A stretch of 64,000 bases of DNA from Hyparrhenia diplandra (taxonomy: Eukaryota; Streptophyta; Magnoliopsida; Poales; Poaceae), in contig JADLZK010012231.1 in the NCBI GenBank assembly GCA_015847255.1, forward strand, positions 248,001 through 312,000. The letters are read 5' to 3'. The translations under genes were made by a program, and so were the position numbers. The first letter of the stretch is position 1, and the number at the start of each line of letters is the position of its first letter. Shown in pieces: positions 12,340 through 22,923 of this stretch. Under the pieces are notes generated by a model. The model did no database searches and was not told the DNA's origin. It worked only from the letters and a program-made list of their open reading frames with translations.

Positions 12340-13375
12340 TCACTAAGAATTTGTTTCTTCCCGTTTCCGTGACTTCTTCAGTGCCGTCCTTTATCGCTCG
12401 CATATCTGTATGCTGGATGCATGGCTGGTCTCCTGGGATCAAGCGGCACGCATGGGAGATTGGGGCAGCGGGCAAGGCGAGATGCAGGGGATCCCGGCGG
12501 CGGTGCTTAGCCCGGTGCTCTGTGACTGCATAGTGGCTTCTGCACGGCGGCCGCGCTAATGAGTGAGGCTGCTGCGCAGCTTGGGCACAGAGCTTGGCGA
12601 ACGTCGAACAGGACAGCGGCGACGAGGATTTACATAAGCACTGAAAGTCTGAAACGATTCAAACTCAGTATCATTCAGTACTGATTCTGTGTAAGAGACG
12701 GGAGGGGAGCAGGCCTGGCGTCGGACGGTTGGGCAGCGGGTCTGCGTCGCCGCTAGACGTGAAGAGGTTGGCCAAGCGGAGGGCTCCAGTCGCCCAGCCA
12801 CGAGGAACGCGTCGCCGCTGGCCCGGCCACGGAGGGTGACCTGCACGCACCGCCGTCGGTGGAGCCGCAAGCGGCGGGCTGCGGCTACCCGTGAGCACCG
12901 GACTTGGGGACCTCCTGTGACGGCGTCGGGGGGAGCGGTCATCTGTGGAGGGTCGGAATCGGAAGCCAAGGGAGCCGAGAGCTGCTGCGCCCGTGGAGGG
13001 CCGCGTTGCCGCCAGGCGCTGCCGTACAGGCGAGTTGGGCCGCGCCGCCGCTGAGAGATGCCGTGCCCGCGGATGGAAGCGCGTTCCTCCTGGATCCCTC
13101 CAGCACGCATCGCTCTAACGACGCCGCCGCGCCACTGCGGCCCCTCACCCCGCATCCATGCTGGAGTCGGTGGCTCGCACGGCTAGCTCGGCCTCCAACG
13201 CGCCGCCATCGGATCGGCTGCCGGTGGGGGTTTGGCCTCTCTGCGGTGGTGCTTGGGCTTCAGTGGGGAAACTTCTGCCGGCGGGGGCCACGAGCCCACT
13301 AGCGTGGGAGGCTGTAGTCGGGCGAGGGCTGCGGCTGCGGGAAGGAGGCGGGCCGATGATTGTCAATTTGACAGA
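12340..13375. other. GC-rich segment, no gene recognised
   Basis: Abrupt rise in GC content. Long open frames occur on both strands (up to 199 codons on the minus strand at 12556-13155), but they overlap in several frames and are Arg/Ala/Pro/Ser-rich, as expected from GC content alone. It may be a captured exon or CpG-island fragment; I cannot identify a source. Confidence 0.5.
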
Positions 13376-14227
13376 GCAGTGTGTAGGGCGATCCTAAGCG
13401 GCGCACGCGCGCCATTACGCGTCGCGGCGCACGCCCGCCCCTTTACTGTTCTTCTTCCCCCCACCCCCGCCCGCGCTTCGCTGGCGCGCTAGGGCTCGCC
13501 CGGAGCGGCACCCCCTTCTTCCCTCCCCGCCTCGCTCCCGCCTCCGCCGTGGTTCGATCGCCCGCCTTTGCCCATGCCCATCGAATGGGGCTCGCCACGC
13601 CCGGCGGCGGCGGCGCCCGCCGCTTCGCTCACCGCCCGGCGATCCGCCACCACCGCGCGTTTCACGACATCGCCACCAAGGGCGTCCTAAGCGGCGCCGA
13701 CGCCGTCCGATGCGTCGCGGGGCGCACGCCCGCCTTTATCATTCTTCTTCCCCACCCCCGCCCCGCCCCCGCGCGGCCGCGCTGGGCTCGCTCGCCGCTC
13801 CGGCGAGCCCTAGCGCCGCCGCTGCACTCTTCTTCCCCTCCCGCTCGCCGCTTCGAGGCCACAGAGGCTCGCCGCCCCGCATTTGCCCATGCCCATCGAA
13901 TGGGGCCCGCCTGGCCGGCCGGCTCGGCGCCGCCGCCGCCGCCACCGCCCGGGCCGATCCGCCACCACCGCCGCGTTCACGACGCCACCGGCCGGCCGGG
14001 CGCTTTATAGCCGGAGAGAGGATGGAGGCGGGGGAGCTTCAGCCGGCGACTCGGCCGAACCCTAAAGCGAGGGCGTCCGGCGAACCTAAAGCTAGGCACG
14101 CGGCGCCGCCGCCGCCCACCGCCCCGGCAGCCCCCGCACGCTTCCGCGCCTCTTCTCTCCTCGCCCCGTCGCGTGCCGCTATCTCAAGTGGCGCGCGCGC
14201 CAAATAGTGTTCGTGCAGTGTGTAGGG
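13376..14227. repeat. GC-rich insertion bounded by 13-bp direct repeats, with internal duplication
   Basis: GCAGTGTGTAGGG occurs exactly at 13376-13388 and 14215-14227, flanking about 826 bp of very GC-rich DNA. Within it, a unit of about 296 bp starting CCTAAGCGGCGC is tandemly duplicated (13392-13687 and 13688-13999), sharing TTGCCCATGCCCATCGAATG. Insertion with a target duplication is one explanation; a local duplication is another. Confidence 0.6.
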
Positions 14228-14274
14228 TGGGTGCATTTTGTATACTTAATGCACCCGGTGCATTTTAGGCCGCC

Positions 14275-14275
<1 letters not shown>

Positions 14276-14309
<34 letters not shown>
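14276..14309. repeat. (TA)n microsatellite, 34 bp
   Basis: Alternating TA separating the large block from the second family A element. Confidence 0.95.
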
Positions 14310-14311
<2 letters not shown>

Positions 14312-14740
14312 TAAATTTTTTCTACACCCTAGGTGTAGTTACACCCATGTGTATATATATATAGGGTAAATTTTTTTCTACACCCTAGGTGTAGTTACAC
14401 CCATGTGTATATCTCAAGATTTATGGTATATATGACCGAACAAGTGCATGTGGATGAAGTATATGATCATACTAGACCATCTATGGTGGTATATACGTTA
14501 AGTATGCATTCATACTTTGAGTATATGGATATACTTTTTTTTATATACAGCAAAAGTAGTGGCATTTTATGTAATATATTAAAAATATGGGTTCTATCGA
14601 GATTTTTTCGTAGTAAGATCTAGAATATCTTAATATGAGTATCTAAACATACTCAAACCAATAAACAAGTATGAACACATACACAATGTGGTTTTTTTGA
14701 ATATGGGTGTAACTACACCAGGGTGTATAGAAAGTCACCC
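14310..14740. mobile_element. Family A element, copy 2 (short), with duplicated left end
   Basis: The left end GGTAAATTTTTTCTACACCC continues to GTAGTTACACCCATGTG. The right end, reverse-complemented, begins GGGTGACTTTCTATACACCC. The left terminal 42 bases plus a short (TA)n occur twice in direct orientation (14310-14363 and again from 14364), leaving a solo terminus next to the full copy. The interior, about 300 bp, consists mainly of GTATG..CATAC units. There is no coding capacity, so this is a MITE-like deletion derivative. Confidence 0.8.
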
Positions 14741-14764
14741 TATATATATATATATATATATATA
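14741..14764. repeat. (TA)n microsatellite, 24 bp
   Basis: Alternating TA between a family A element on the left and a family B element on the right. Confidence 0.95.
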
Positions 14765-16362
14765 GTGAGAGTATAATTTGTAGCTAGCTACGAGAATTTA
14801 ATATTAGGCCATCGGACGCACCAGCATTGGACGCAGCCGGCGCACCAGGTTTGCATGCTGCATTGGGTCCACGCCTAATTAATGCCAGATTTGCATGCCG
14901 AGCCTTGCCTTGCATGCGGCATTAATTAATCCATGCTTAATTGACGCTTAACCGGTCACCATAATTTACTATACTATAAATAGTTACGATAATTTGGCTG
15001 ACATATTTACATCGGATAGTTTTGATTTACTGTAAAATATTTTATTTACGATAATAGTTGGCCAGTTACGACTTTACGAGAATGCATTTACCGGTCACCG
15101 TACTAATGGCCTGAAGACAGACAAGAATCAGTTACTATAATGGCCAGATGAATTTACCGGTCACCACAGTTTGGAACCATGTTGTCGTAGAATCTTCAAA
15201 TTTACGAGAATTTGCACAAATAATACTTACGAGAATCTTCATATTTACCAGAATTTGCACTAATATAATAGTTACGAGAATTTGCACTAAGAAATCTTTA
15301 CGAGAATCATGCACAAATTGGTGCTTTCCAACAGTATAACCAAAGAAAAATAACAAAATCAAATACGGACGTCTCGGTATCGTTTAAAAGTGATTTCAGA
15401 TCTGCCGTGCGTGTGCGCATGCAAGATATAGGGAACAAGTAGTTACGATAATACATGACATAACGTACACACATTCATACAAGTGAATTACTATAATATG
15501 TCACCGGAATTTGATCCCCGACCATCAACTGCAGCTCGGGCTGGCTGTGCTTGGCGACGATGGCGTACAGCGCGGCCGCGATGGCGGCCATCAGCACATA
15601 CGCCAGCACTTGGTTACACGAGAAGACGCACCAGGCCAGCAGGAGCTGCCGTCGCACCGGCACCGGCACCATGCAGGCTCTCCGCCGGACATGGCCAAGG
15701 CCGAGAGCTCATTCGAAGCTGCAGATGCCGCAGGGATGGCATCTTATCGGCAGCGCGTTAGGCTGCGAATGAAAAAGACGACGATTTGGAGTTTCTGCAC
15801 AGAAAAGATATCTGAAAATCTTGCATGCCGAGTTAATAAAACACAAGAAAAATCTACCATACCGATGGAGGAATGGGATGGGACACAACCGGTCACAGCT
15901 GGTCTGGATTTGGATCTGAGCGCTGAGATGCGAGATCCGCCGCCTGGGCAACTCGTGCGCCATCACGGGGAGCGGGGCAAACACCATGGCGACGGGCGCC
16001 GCCCTCCACTGGGGCCGCCGGTCGAGTTGCTGCGGGGCAGCCACGTGCGCGCGGAAGGGGCGCACATGGGAGGAGCAGCCGCGACCGCCGGTTGGAAGAA
16101 GGATCTGTCGTCACCGTGAGGGAGGAGGCATCGCTCCGGTGGTTTGGTGCCGGTTGCAAAAAAATGGATGGGGGATTGGACGTTTCTTTGGTATAAGCGG
16201 ACGTAATTTGCGGGCATGCATGGTGTATTAATTATTGATGAAAGGACCACATCCAGTCAAAGCCAGGCGCGTGATGCACAGCTATGCACGGCCGGTTGGG
16301 TGCACTGGTCTATAAGTTCTGATCCGGCTACAAAATATAGTATTCTGTAGCTACCTATGAAA

Positions 16363-16364
<2 letters not shown>
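14765..16364. mobile_element. Family B (TA)n-flanked element, copy 1
   Basis: It starts GTGAGAGTATAATTTGTAGC with TAGCTACGAGAATTTAATAT following. The right end, reverse-complemented, contains GGTAGCTACAGAATACTATA and TTTTGTAGCCGG. The ends match those of the next element, 16394-18388. The interior has dispersed TTACGAGAAT/TTACGATAAT motifs (about 14990-15310) and a GC-richer core with a captured CASP-like fragment. No transposase frame is seen. Confidence 0.65.
15520..15645 (-). pseudogene. CASP-like (DUF588) membrane protein fragment
   Basis: The minus-strand frame reads LLLAWCVFSCNQVLAYVLMA, then AAIAAALYAIVAKHSQPELQ. This matches the region of plant CASP-like proteins (MARVEL-related scaffolds of cell-wall domains) around the FxxDQxxAYxLMAAxxAA helix and the following loop ending QPELQ; here the usual Asp before Gln is Asn. 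Only about 40 residues are recognisable and flanking sequence does not continue the family, so it is a captured fragment inside a family B element. The assignment rests on remembered motif pattern. Confidence 0.55.

Positions 16365-16393
<29 letters not shown>
16365..16393. repeat. (AT)n microsatellite, 29 bp
   Basis: Alternating AT separating the two family B elements. Confidence 0.95.
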
Positions 16394-16396
<3 letters not shown>

Positions 16397-18385
16397 AGAA
16401 GTATAATCTTAAATTACTACTACAAAACATCTCATTTTGTAGCCAGGTCGGACCGACCGAGCCAGCCACCAGCTGGGCGCGCTCGTGATTCCTGATTTCC
16501 ATACCTGAGCGAGTAATCCGGCCGGATTAATGATACTAGTAATTAAATACTGCATGTGCATGCAGCTGAGTGGACCAGGAAATCCGGTGCATGCGGTCTG
16601 AGAGGTGGCTCATTTGACTAGTCACGGTAATTCATTTACTTGAATCGATCTATGCTGCTGCTTGTGACTAGTTACGATAATTCATTTACTAGACTTTCAA
16701 ATTGTTTAATGACCAGCGTGCTTTAATGTTTTCGACAATTTGTATTGAGAAATATTTACGAGAATCAGCACTAAGAAAAACTTACAAGAATCTATATTAA
16801 CAAATATTTACAAGAATCTACATCAAGTATATAAGTAGTTACCATATTTTTTTATTATGTTTAACGACAAAACAAACAACAATATATAACTTCATAAGTT
16901 ACACCATGTTTACGAGAATTCTGATTACAACCATACTAACAATATTTACTAGAATTTTCACCTATACATATTTTCAAGAATTCTACAGCGATGAGCTAGC
17001 ATGGCGCGCGTTCCTTCCTATCCCGCACTCGCCGCCGCCGTAGAAGCAGCAGCTCTCCGGCGAGGCAGCCGCCGAGCTCGACGCCAAGAGACGCCTGGGC
17101 CACGCCATGGGCGACGACTTCCACGGCCTCGGCAATATGTGTCGACTACACCATCTTCTCAGGCGGAGAGCGTCAACTCAGCGCCGGTGACGCCGGGAAG
17201 AATGGCAGGAGATCGGCGGCTAGAATGTCGGCCGCGGTCAGCAAGGACGAGGCACTGGCGGCAACACAGCTCCTTCTCTGAATGATGCGGAATCTGCATG
17301 CCGATGTCAAATTTCAGCTATGGTCACACGCATCATCAGAAAAATAATAAATTAAGACCAATGTCAAACATGCATGTCGATCCGAACAACACTTGGGCCT
17401 GTACGTCAATGGATCGATCAATAGAAGAAAGATACATAACACCGGCTTCGGTTGCCCATGCATCATAATGCGAGAAAGAACTATTTTGAAACTGGATCAA
17501 GCATGAGCGGCACTAGCTAGAAAGCTCTAAGATCTGACAATTGTGGCACGTAGCAAGCAAAAACAAATTATAATGGATCGTGATGATCACTCACAGGCCA
17601 CAGCCTGCTCGATCTTGGCCAGTTGAAGGTTTGTCAGGCATCTTGTTGGCCCAGTTACGGCAATTGAAAATCACGCCCAGCAACCGGAACACATTGCTGA
17701 TGAGAGTGTCCTTACGACTACGAGAGATGATTGCGGCTACTTACCTCGGCTGATTCGTACGGGGATGGCAGAAACCCGACGCCATACGCAACATCAGATG
17801 GAAGAGGAACAACGACGACGCACCAGGGCAGCAGGGGCCGCCACCGACCCAGCACCCATGTCGCCTCTGCCTGAATTGGAGACGACGAGGACGCCGCTGC
17901 CGGGGGGGTGATGTCCGCGCGGGCATCGTCGCCGCTGTGGGTGCCGTAGGTGCGAGATCCACCACCATAGAGAGAGAGAGCCGGTGATGATTTGCTCGAA
18001 GCACGGGCCTCCGCATGAGTACGTACTGCCTTCTACAGGCTCCGTCATGCAGGATTGCAGGGGCATGCAAGGTCGCATGGTACGCCGCCGCCGCAGCCCG
18101 CTCGTCGGATGTAGTGGATCCCATGGCACCGCTTCTTGGAGAGGTCTGCTCCGTCTGCATGCTAGAGAGAGAGAGAGAAATTAGAAAAAAAATGAGAGAG
18201 AGATCACCGGCGAGTAACCAGGCGCAATAAATAAAATCTGCACCCGTCCAGCTGCATGCTCACATGCAACAAACTAACCAGACCAGTCCGTTCCATTAAT
18301 CGGCTCGTTAGGCTGAGTCGGATGCTGTACGTCGGGCCTGGCTACAGAATTTAATATTTTTTGTAGCTAGCTACAGTTGTAGTAG

Positions 18386-18388
<3 letters not shown>
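16394..18388. mobile_element. Family B element, copy 2
   Basis: The left end starts GGGAGAAGTATAATCTTAAA and includes CTACTACAAAAC and TTTTGTAGCCAGG. The right end, reverse-complemented, reads GAACTACTACAACTGTAGCT and later TTCTGTAGCCAGGC. Terminal inverted repeats are therefore partial but clear, and shared with the preceding element. The interior holds TTACGAGAAT-type motifs (16670-16985) and two GC-rich coding-looking islands (17000-17285 plus strand, 17740-18160) that I do not recognise. Probably non-autonomous with captured host DNA. Confidence 0.65.

Positions 18389-18428
<40 letters not shown>
18389..18428. repeat. (TA)n microsatellite, 40 bp
   Basis: Alternating TA between a family B element and the third family A element. 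Confidence 0.95.
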
Positions 18429-18432
<4 letters not shown>

Positions 18433-20122
18433 GCACTTTTTATACACCCGGGGAGTAGTTACACCCATCAGGCTAATTGGATCTGGTTGACAATTAAAAC
18501 CCGTTGAGCATTTTTGCAATGCCGTTTGCATGCAGTCAGTTTCAAAAGCCGGCCGTCGGTGCTTTGCACCACCATTTTTTGCGGCTGTCTGTTGCTTCTT
18601 TCAAAGTGAATGAATTATTTATGGACGGATGCCTTTCGTGAATAAAGTATGGATACATACTTCAAAAAAATAAAAGTGAGCATATTTACATACTTACACG
18701 TATAAGAGGAGATCGCGGAAGCTGAATTGTGCACGTACTTATATTTAAATATGCAGGACTTTTACTTGTATACAGTTGAATTTATTAGGGAGTATGTCCA
18801 TATACTATTGTTTTTATTAGTAAGTATGTGCACGTACCTAAATGTATAGTAGTATGCGTGCATATATACCTGTACTATTATTTCTATTATATTATTATAG
18901 GAAATTAGGAAGTATGTCCACATACTTTAATAATAAAGTATGGACACATACTTTTTATTAAGAAAATGAGTATATTTGTATACTTGTGCTTAGGAGTACC
19001 CATATACTCAAGGGACACACATTTAATTAAGAAAATGAGTATATTTGCATAAAATCCAGAATATGATATTTCTATGGTCATTCCAAAGTTGCAGGACCTG
19101 CAAACGAGCTAAGTATATAACGTACATAGTAACTGAGTAATGAGATAATATTATTCGGAGAAAAACTGGTATGAATTAATACTAATCTAAGATATTGTAG
19201 TAGTATGTGATAATAGTATTGTCCCCAAAAAAGTATGAACAGATACAAGGAGAAAACTGTCAAACAAATAATAAATACTTTTTTGAATTGAGTATGCATA
19301 CATACACCAAGATTTATTATTATATAGTACAAGTGCATACAAAACCACACGGTCACTCGATCATGGTAATATGCGTATGCATTCATGTGTGGATCTGGAT
19401 CGCAGCCACGAACAGAAGGCACAGGCGAGCTCCTCATCCACCGTCTACGTTCAGGATGTAAATGGCTAGTAGTCATACCAACTTGCCCGAGCAGATGGAG
19501 AGAAACAGCCACGCCGGTCGGCCAGCGGAGGACACCACCACCGGTTGGGATGGGAGGCGGCGCGGCACTACGGGCCACCGCCCACAGGCCACCATGCGTG
19601 CAGGTCCGTCACGCGGATACGGAGCGACGTCATGCTGCCGAAGGTCACGGAAGGCCGGGAGGGTCCGCGCGCCGCCATGGCCATCGGTGGTTGTAGGAGC
19701 GCGCGCCGCCGTCGCCATCGGAGGGGAGGGGGTGCGGACGCGAGCACGGCCGTCATTGACGTCGAAGCTGCTATCGGTCGCCGCCGCCGCCAGGCACGCC
19801 GGTGGGAGGTGCCGGCCATGAACGCTATCGTGTGGTGCCGTGCGCGCTGGGAGGGCCGCGCCGCCACGGGAGCATGGTACGTCTCGCTGGGTTCTTCCTG
19901 GTTTGCGTCGTGCGTGTATACCGCAAATGAGGATTGAGATTGGATCTAATAATATTTTTATATTTGAATGGGTTGGTGCTGTATAACGCAAATGACGATT
20001 GAGATTGGATCTAAATATTTTTATATTCGAATGGGTTGGTGTTGTCCTGGAAAATAGGAATCGAATGAGTTCACGGGTCCGCTTACGTACCCGCTAATCG
20101 ATCTGACAAGTGAACGTACACA

Positions 20123-22824
20123 TCTATACTATAATGGCACGCTTATTTTATTTTTAGCTCAAGCAATATCAGACGACGGATCTCACAACCAAGGGCTGAG
20201 ATCGAAAGTTTGTCACACGGGTCTTACACCCTCATCTCCCCGAGCCTTCTCACGCGTCCGCGTTTGTTTCTCACCTCGCGAGCAGGGTTCTAACCATCAG
20301 GTCATCACCGCAAACAAAAAAATAAATCAGGGAAACGACCATCAACGAGATCAACGGGGATTTGCCGAGGTCATCACCTACGTGCCGATTTGGAATAGCC
20401 GAACGCTCGACCTCATCCTCCTGGTTCCTGGCCGCCATTGAAGGCCCCTCGAAGGACGAGCGCCCGAGCGGTGATGACGGGATCAGGACCTGGCAGCGAT
20501 CGCGCACGAGAGGAGAACTGGAGGAGGCGCAGGTGGCGAGTATGCGTGGCAGCGATGTCTGCCGGATCAGGGGGTGAGAGGTAACGACGGGAGGACCTGG
20601 CAGCGATCCCGCGCGCGATCGAGGAGGAGGCACCGAGGTTTACCGGATCAGGGGCCGAGAGGGAACGACGGGAGCACCTAGGGGTAAGTATTTTATCATC
20701 TTTCTCTCGGTTTTTTTCCCTTCGTTTGATTGGATCTGAGAGGATCGTCCTTTTGGTTCGCACATTTCAGGCAGCTGATACATGGAGGAAGCTCCACTCC
20801 CGATCTGCTACTACTAATGGGATCCCACTCCTAATAATGCAGCGGGAGCAGGATGCAATTGCAAGGATTAAAAACAATCCAATCAAGATGGCCGAGATAA
20901 AGAAATCTGTAAGTTCTTGTCTCATTTATCAGTGTATTTTTCTTCATCAAACACAGAGAGTAGAATATTTTCTCTGAGCTACATGTCTGCAGATGATTGC
21001 CTAAAGGTGTTCGATCAAATGGGCAAAGGATGTCTTTTTTTTTTTCCCGACGATCCTGAGAATACCTGTTGGACATCCATCAGCCCTATAAGAAGGTGGT
21101 GTCGTTGCCGCAGGTATTCACGTCAGTAGAGATCATAGTCTATTTTGTGTGTTTGATTTATTCATGGGATTCGTGATTATTTCTATTTTTTCACTGCAGG
21201 TTAGTAAGCAAAAAGCTTTGTGGTTTCTATCTGAGTACAAGTTGGTAAGGATCTGTCGCCTTCTGTAACTTCAGAGCTGCACATTGGATTGGAAAGAGGA
21301 ACAGAATAATGACAATGCCTCAGTGCGGGTGGACGGGTAGAAGACTCCTTTTGCTCGATTAGCGACGGAGAACGAGCAGCAGATTGCGGTTACGAAGTTG
21401 CCTCTACTCTCCGGGTTAACTACAAGGCATGAGTGCAGTTCTTGAACGAGTTCCTGAACGAGGTCTATCTTCTGCTCAACGTGTATCTTAAATATTTGGC
21501 AATTGGCATTGCTCAGTGTACTTGAATGTGTCAGTTTTTTTCTTTAAATGTACTGTTGAATTAGTCCCATCACATATCGTTCTTGAATGTACTAATCCAC
21601 TAGCATCCCTACTTTGGCACTATCCAGTGGGCAAGATGAATGTGGGATGGATGGCACACATGTCCAACCAAATGTCGGGGCAATATTTTAGATGAACTTA
21701 GATGGCAGAAGGGTTCTGCAAGTTGCTTCATGCCACTCTGGTATGTATACTATTTCATTCTCTTAATTGATTTCAGCCAAATGAATCTTGTGGTGGCAAT
21801 GGCTTGTTTCACCAGGGGCGTTCCGACCTTGCAATTGCTTGGGTCAGTGATGCTTCATAGGAGTATTTAGCTGCAAATCACGTTAGGAGCTAGCTGAGGA
21901 AAAATGTTGTTGTTTTGTTTATAGATGTTAAACACTTCCTAATTGCATATTTTTAGCACTGAGCAGTACTAATTTCTGGATTGGATTTACTAGGTACTAG
22001 ATATGCCTTTCAATTTCTTTTTAGGCATGCCTCATGCTAGAAATTGTGGTTGCTTATCTGGTCAGAAGAAGCAGTTATATATTTTTGATAAGAATAAACA
22101 AGTATAAATGCTGACATGTCGATCATGACAGGACAACATGGATATATTTGTCATGCGGCCTTCTTTTTGAATTAGCGAAAGTTCCTAATCCAGCATTGAT
22201 ATTACTATTCAAAAGTAATTAGAATGGTAAAAATCCATGCAATGTATATAAGTTAGTTATTTTTTTGCATGTGATATATTAATTTATTGTGCTTCTGAAT
22301 TTTAGTTTCAAGAAAGCAAAAATAATATCACATTCAAAGAATTGGCAGAATTCGAGTACAAGCTTGACAATATCATCAAGCATGAGATTACTGAACTCTA
22401 CTACCATTCAGTAGATCTCTACCATCATCAAGGCAAATCCAACCTGGAGAAGGCCGTTTAGAGCAAGCCTGAGTAGACGTGCTTGCTCCGAGCAAGTGGA
22501 GGCAGAGTGGCAGACCAATAGGCAATGTTCCAGGAGCATAACGGTGGAGGGAGAGTCGAGGCTGAGATGAGCGATGTAAAGTGGATTTGATGTGTTTTGC
22601 ACATGCCTAATAAAGCTTTATTTGGCAATAGCCTTATTTTAAACCATATTGTTGAAAATACATGATAATAAATATTTCTTTGGCAAAGAGGTGGGTTTCC
22701 CCATAGTAATATTGGATTTAATTATTTTTTTCTAAAATTATGTATTGTGCGAGATAAATTATTTTGTTGTTGATTGATTTGCATTACAAATGTCACCGTA
22801 GCGTTAGCACGGGCATTATACTAG
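20123..22824 (+). mobile_element. Non-autonomous Helitron, 2.7 kb
   Basis: The 5' end TCTATACTATAATGGCACGC is preceded by A. The 3' end has the hairpin CCGTaGC-gtta-GCACGG (22796-22812), then GCATTATACTAG, followed by T. TC start, hairpin, CTRR end and insertion between A and T are all diagnostic of Helitrons, and this sequence type is common in cereals. No Rep/helicase frame is present. It carries spliceable exons of a host gene (see the captured fragment). Confidence 0.88.
20771..22461 (+). pseudogene. Captured host-gene fragment in Helitron, family unknown
   Basis: At least three exon-like pieces with good splice borders: 20771-20908 (46 codons, containing TWRKLHSRSATTNGIPLLIM, then a basic stretch, GTAAGT donor), about 21200-21243 (VSKQKALWFLSEYKL, GTAAGG donor) and 22306-22461 (ELAEFEYKLDNIIKHEITEL..., ending in TAG). 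An AATAAA lies near 22609. The frame is consistent within each exon and the pieces are in order, which suggests capture of the 3' part of a real gene. I do not recognise the protein. It could be transcribed as part of a chimeric Helitron transcript. Confidence 0.5.
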
Positions 22825-22868
22825 TACACCTAGGTGGGAGTAACTACTCCCAGGGTGTAGGAAAAATT

Positions 22869-22873
<5 letters not shown>

Positions 22874-22921
<48 letters not shown>
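22874..22921. repeat. (TA)n microsatellite, 48 bp, right end of chain
   Basis: Last TA tract of the series; sequence beyond it no longer resembles element termini. Confidence 0.95.

Positions 22922-22923
<2 letters not shown>

Larger units (their letters stand above)
4367..14275. mobile_element. 9.9-kb (TA)n-bounded block, candidate composite element
   Basis: The block is delimited by (TA)n tracts on both sides, like its neighbours. Near the left end is a TGCATCCGAGTGCA hairpin; near the right end, reverse-complemented, is TGCACCGGGTGCA, each followed by a GTGCACCC-like motif. These could be degenerate terminal structures, but the outermost bases do not match, so a single element is inference. 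Contents in order: a GC-rich section (4380-5270), a captured sucrose-transporter fragment, a tandem repeat, the TTGCAA field (6900-12290), and GC-rich DNA (12340-14227). No transposase or helicase frame is visible. Confidence 0.4.
18429..22873. mobile_element. Family A element, copy 3, with nested Helitron
   Basis: The left terminus GGGTGCACTTTTTATACACC continues to GTAGTTACACCCATC. The right terminus, reverse-complemented, begins GGGTAAATTTTTCCTACACC. GTATG..CATAC units occur at 18640-19060, and a GC-rich unrecognised core lies at 19380-19900. A Helitron (20123-22824) sits just inside the right terminus; without it the element would be about 1.7 kb, close to the first copy (1.8 kb). The Helitron therefore arrived after this element. 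Confidence 0.75.

Noticed and set aside
12556..14236. Long open frames (up to 199 codons) on both strands
   Set aside because: They overlap in several frames, are dominated by Arg, Ala, Pro and Gly, and follow from high GC content; no motif is recognisable.
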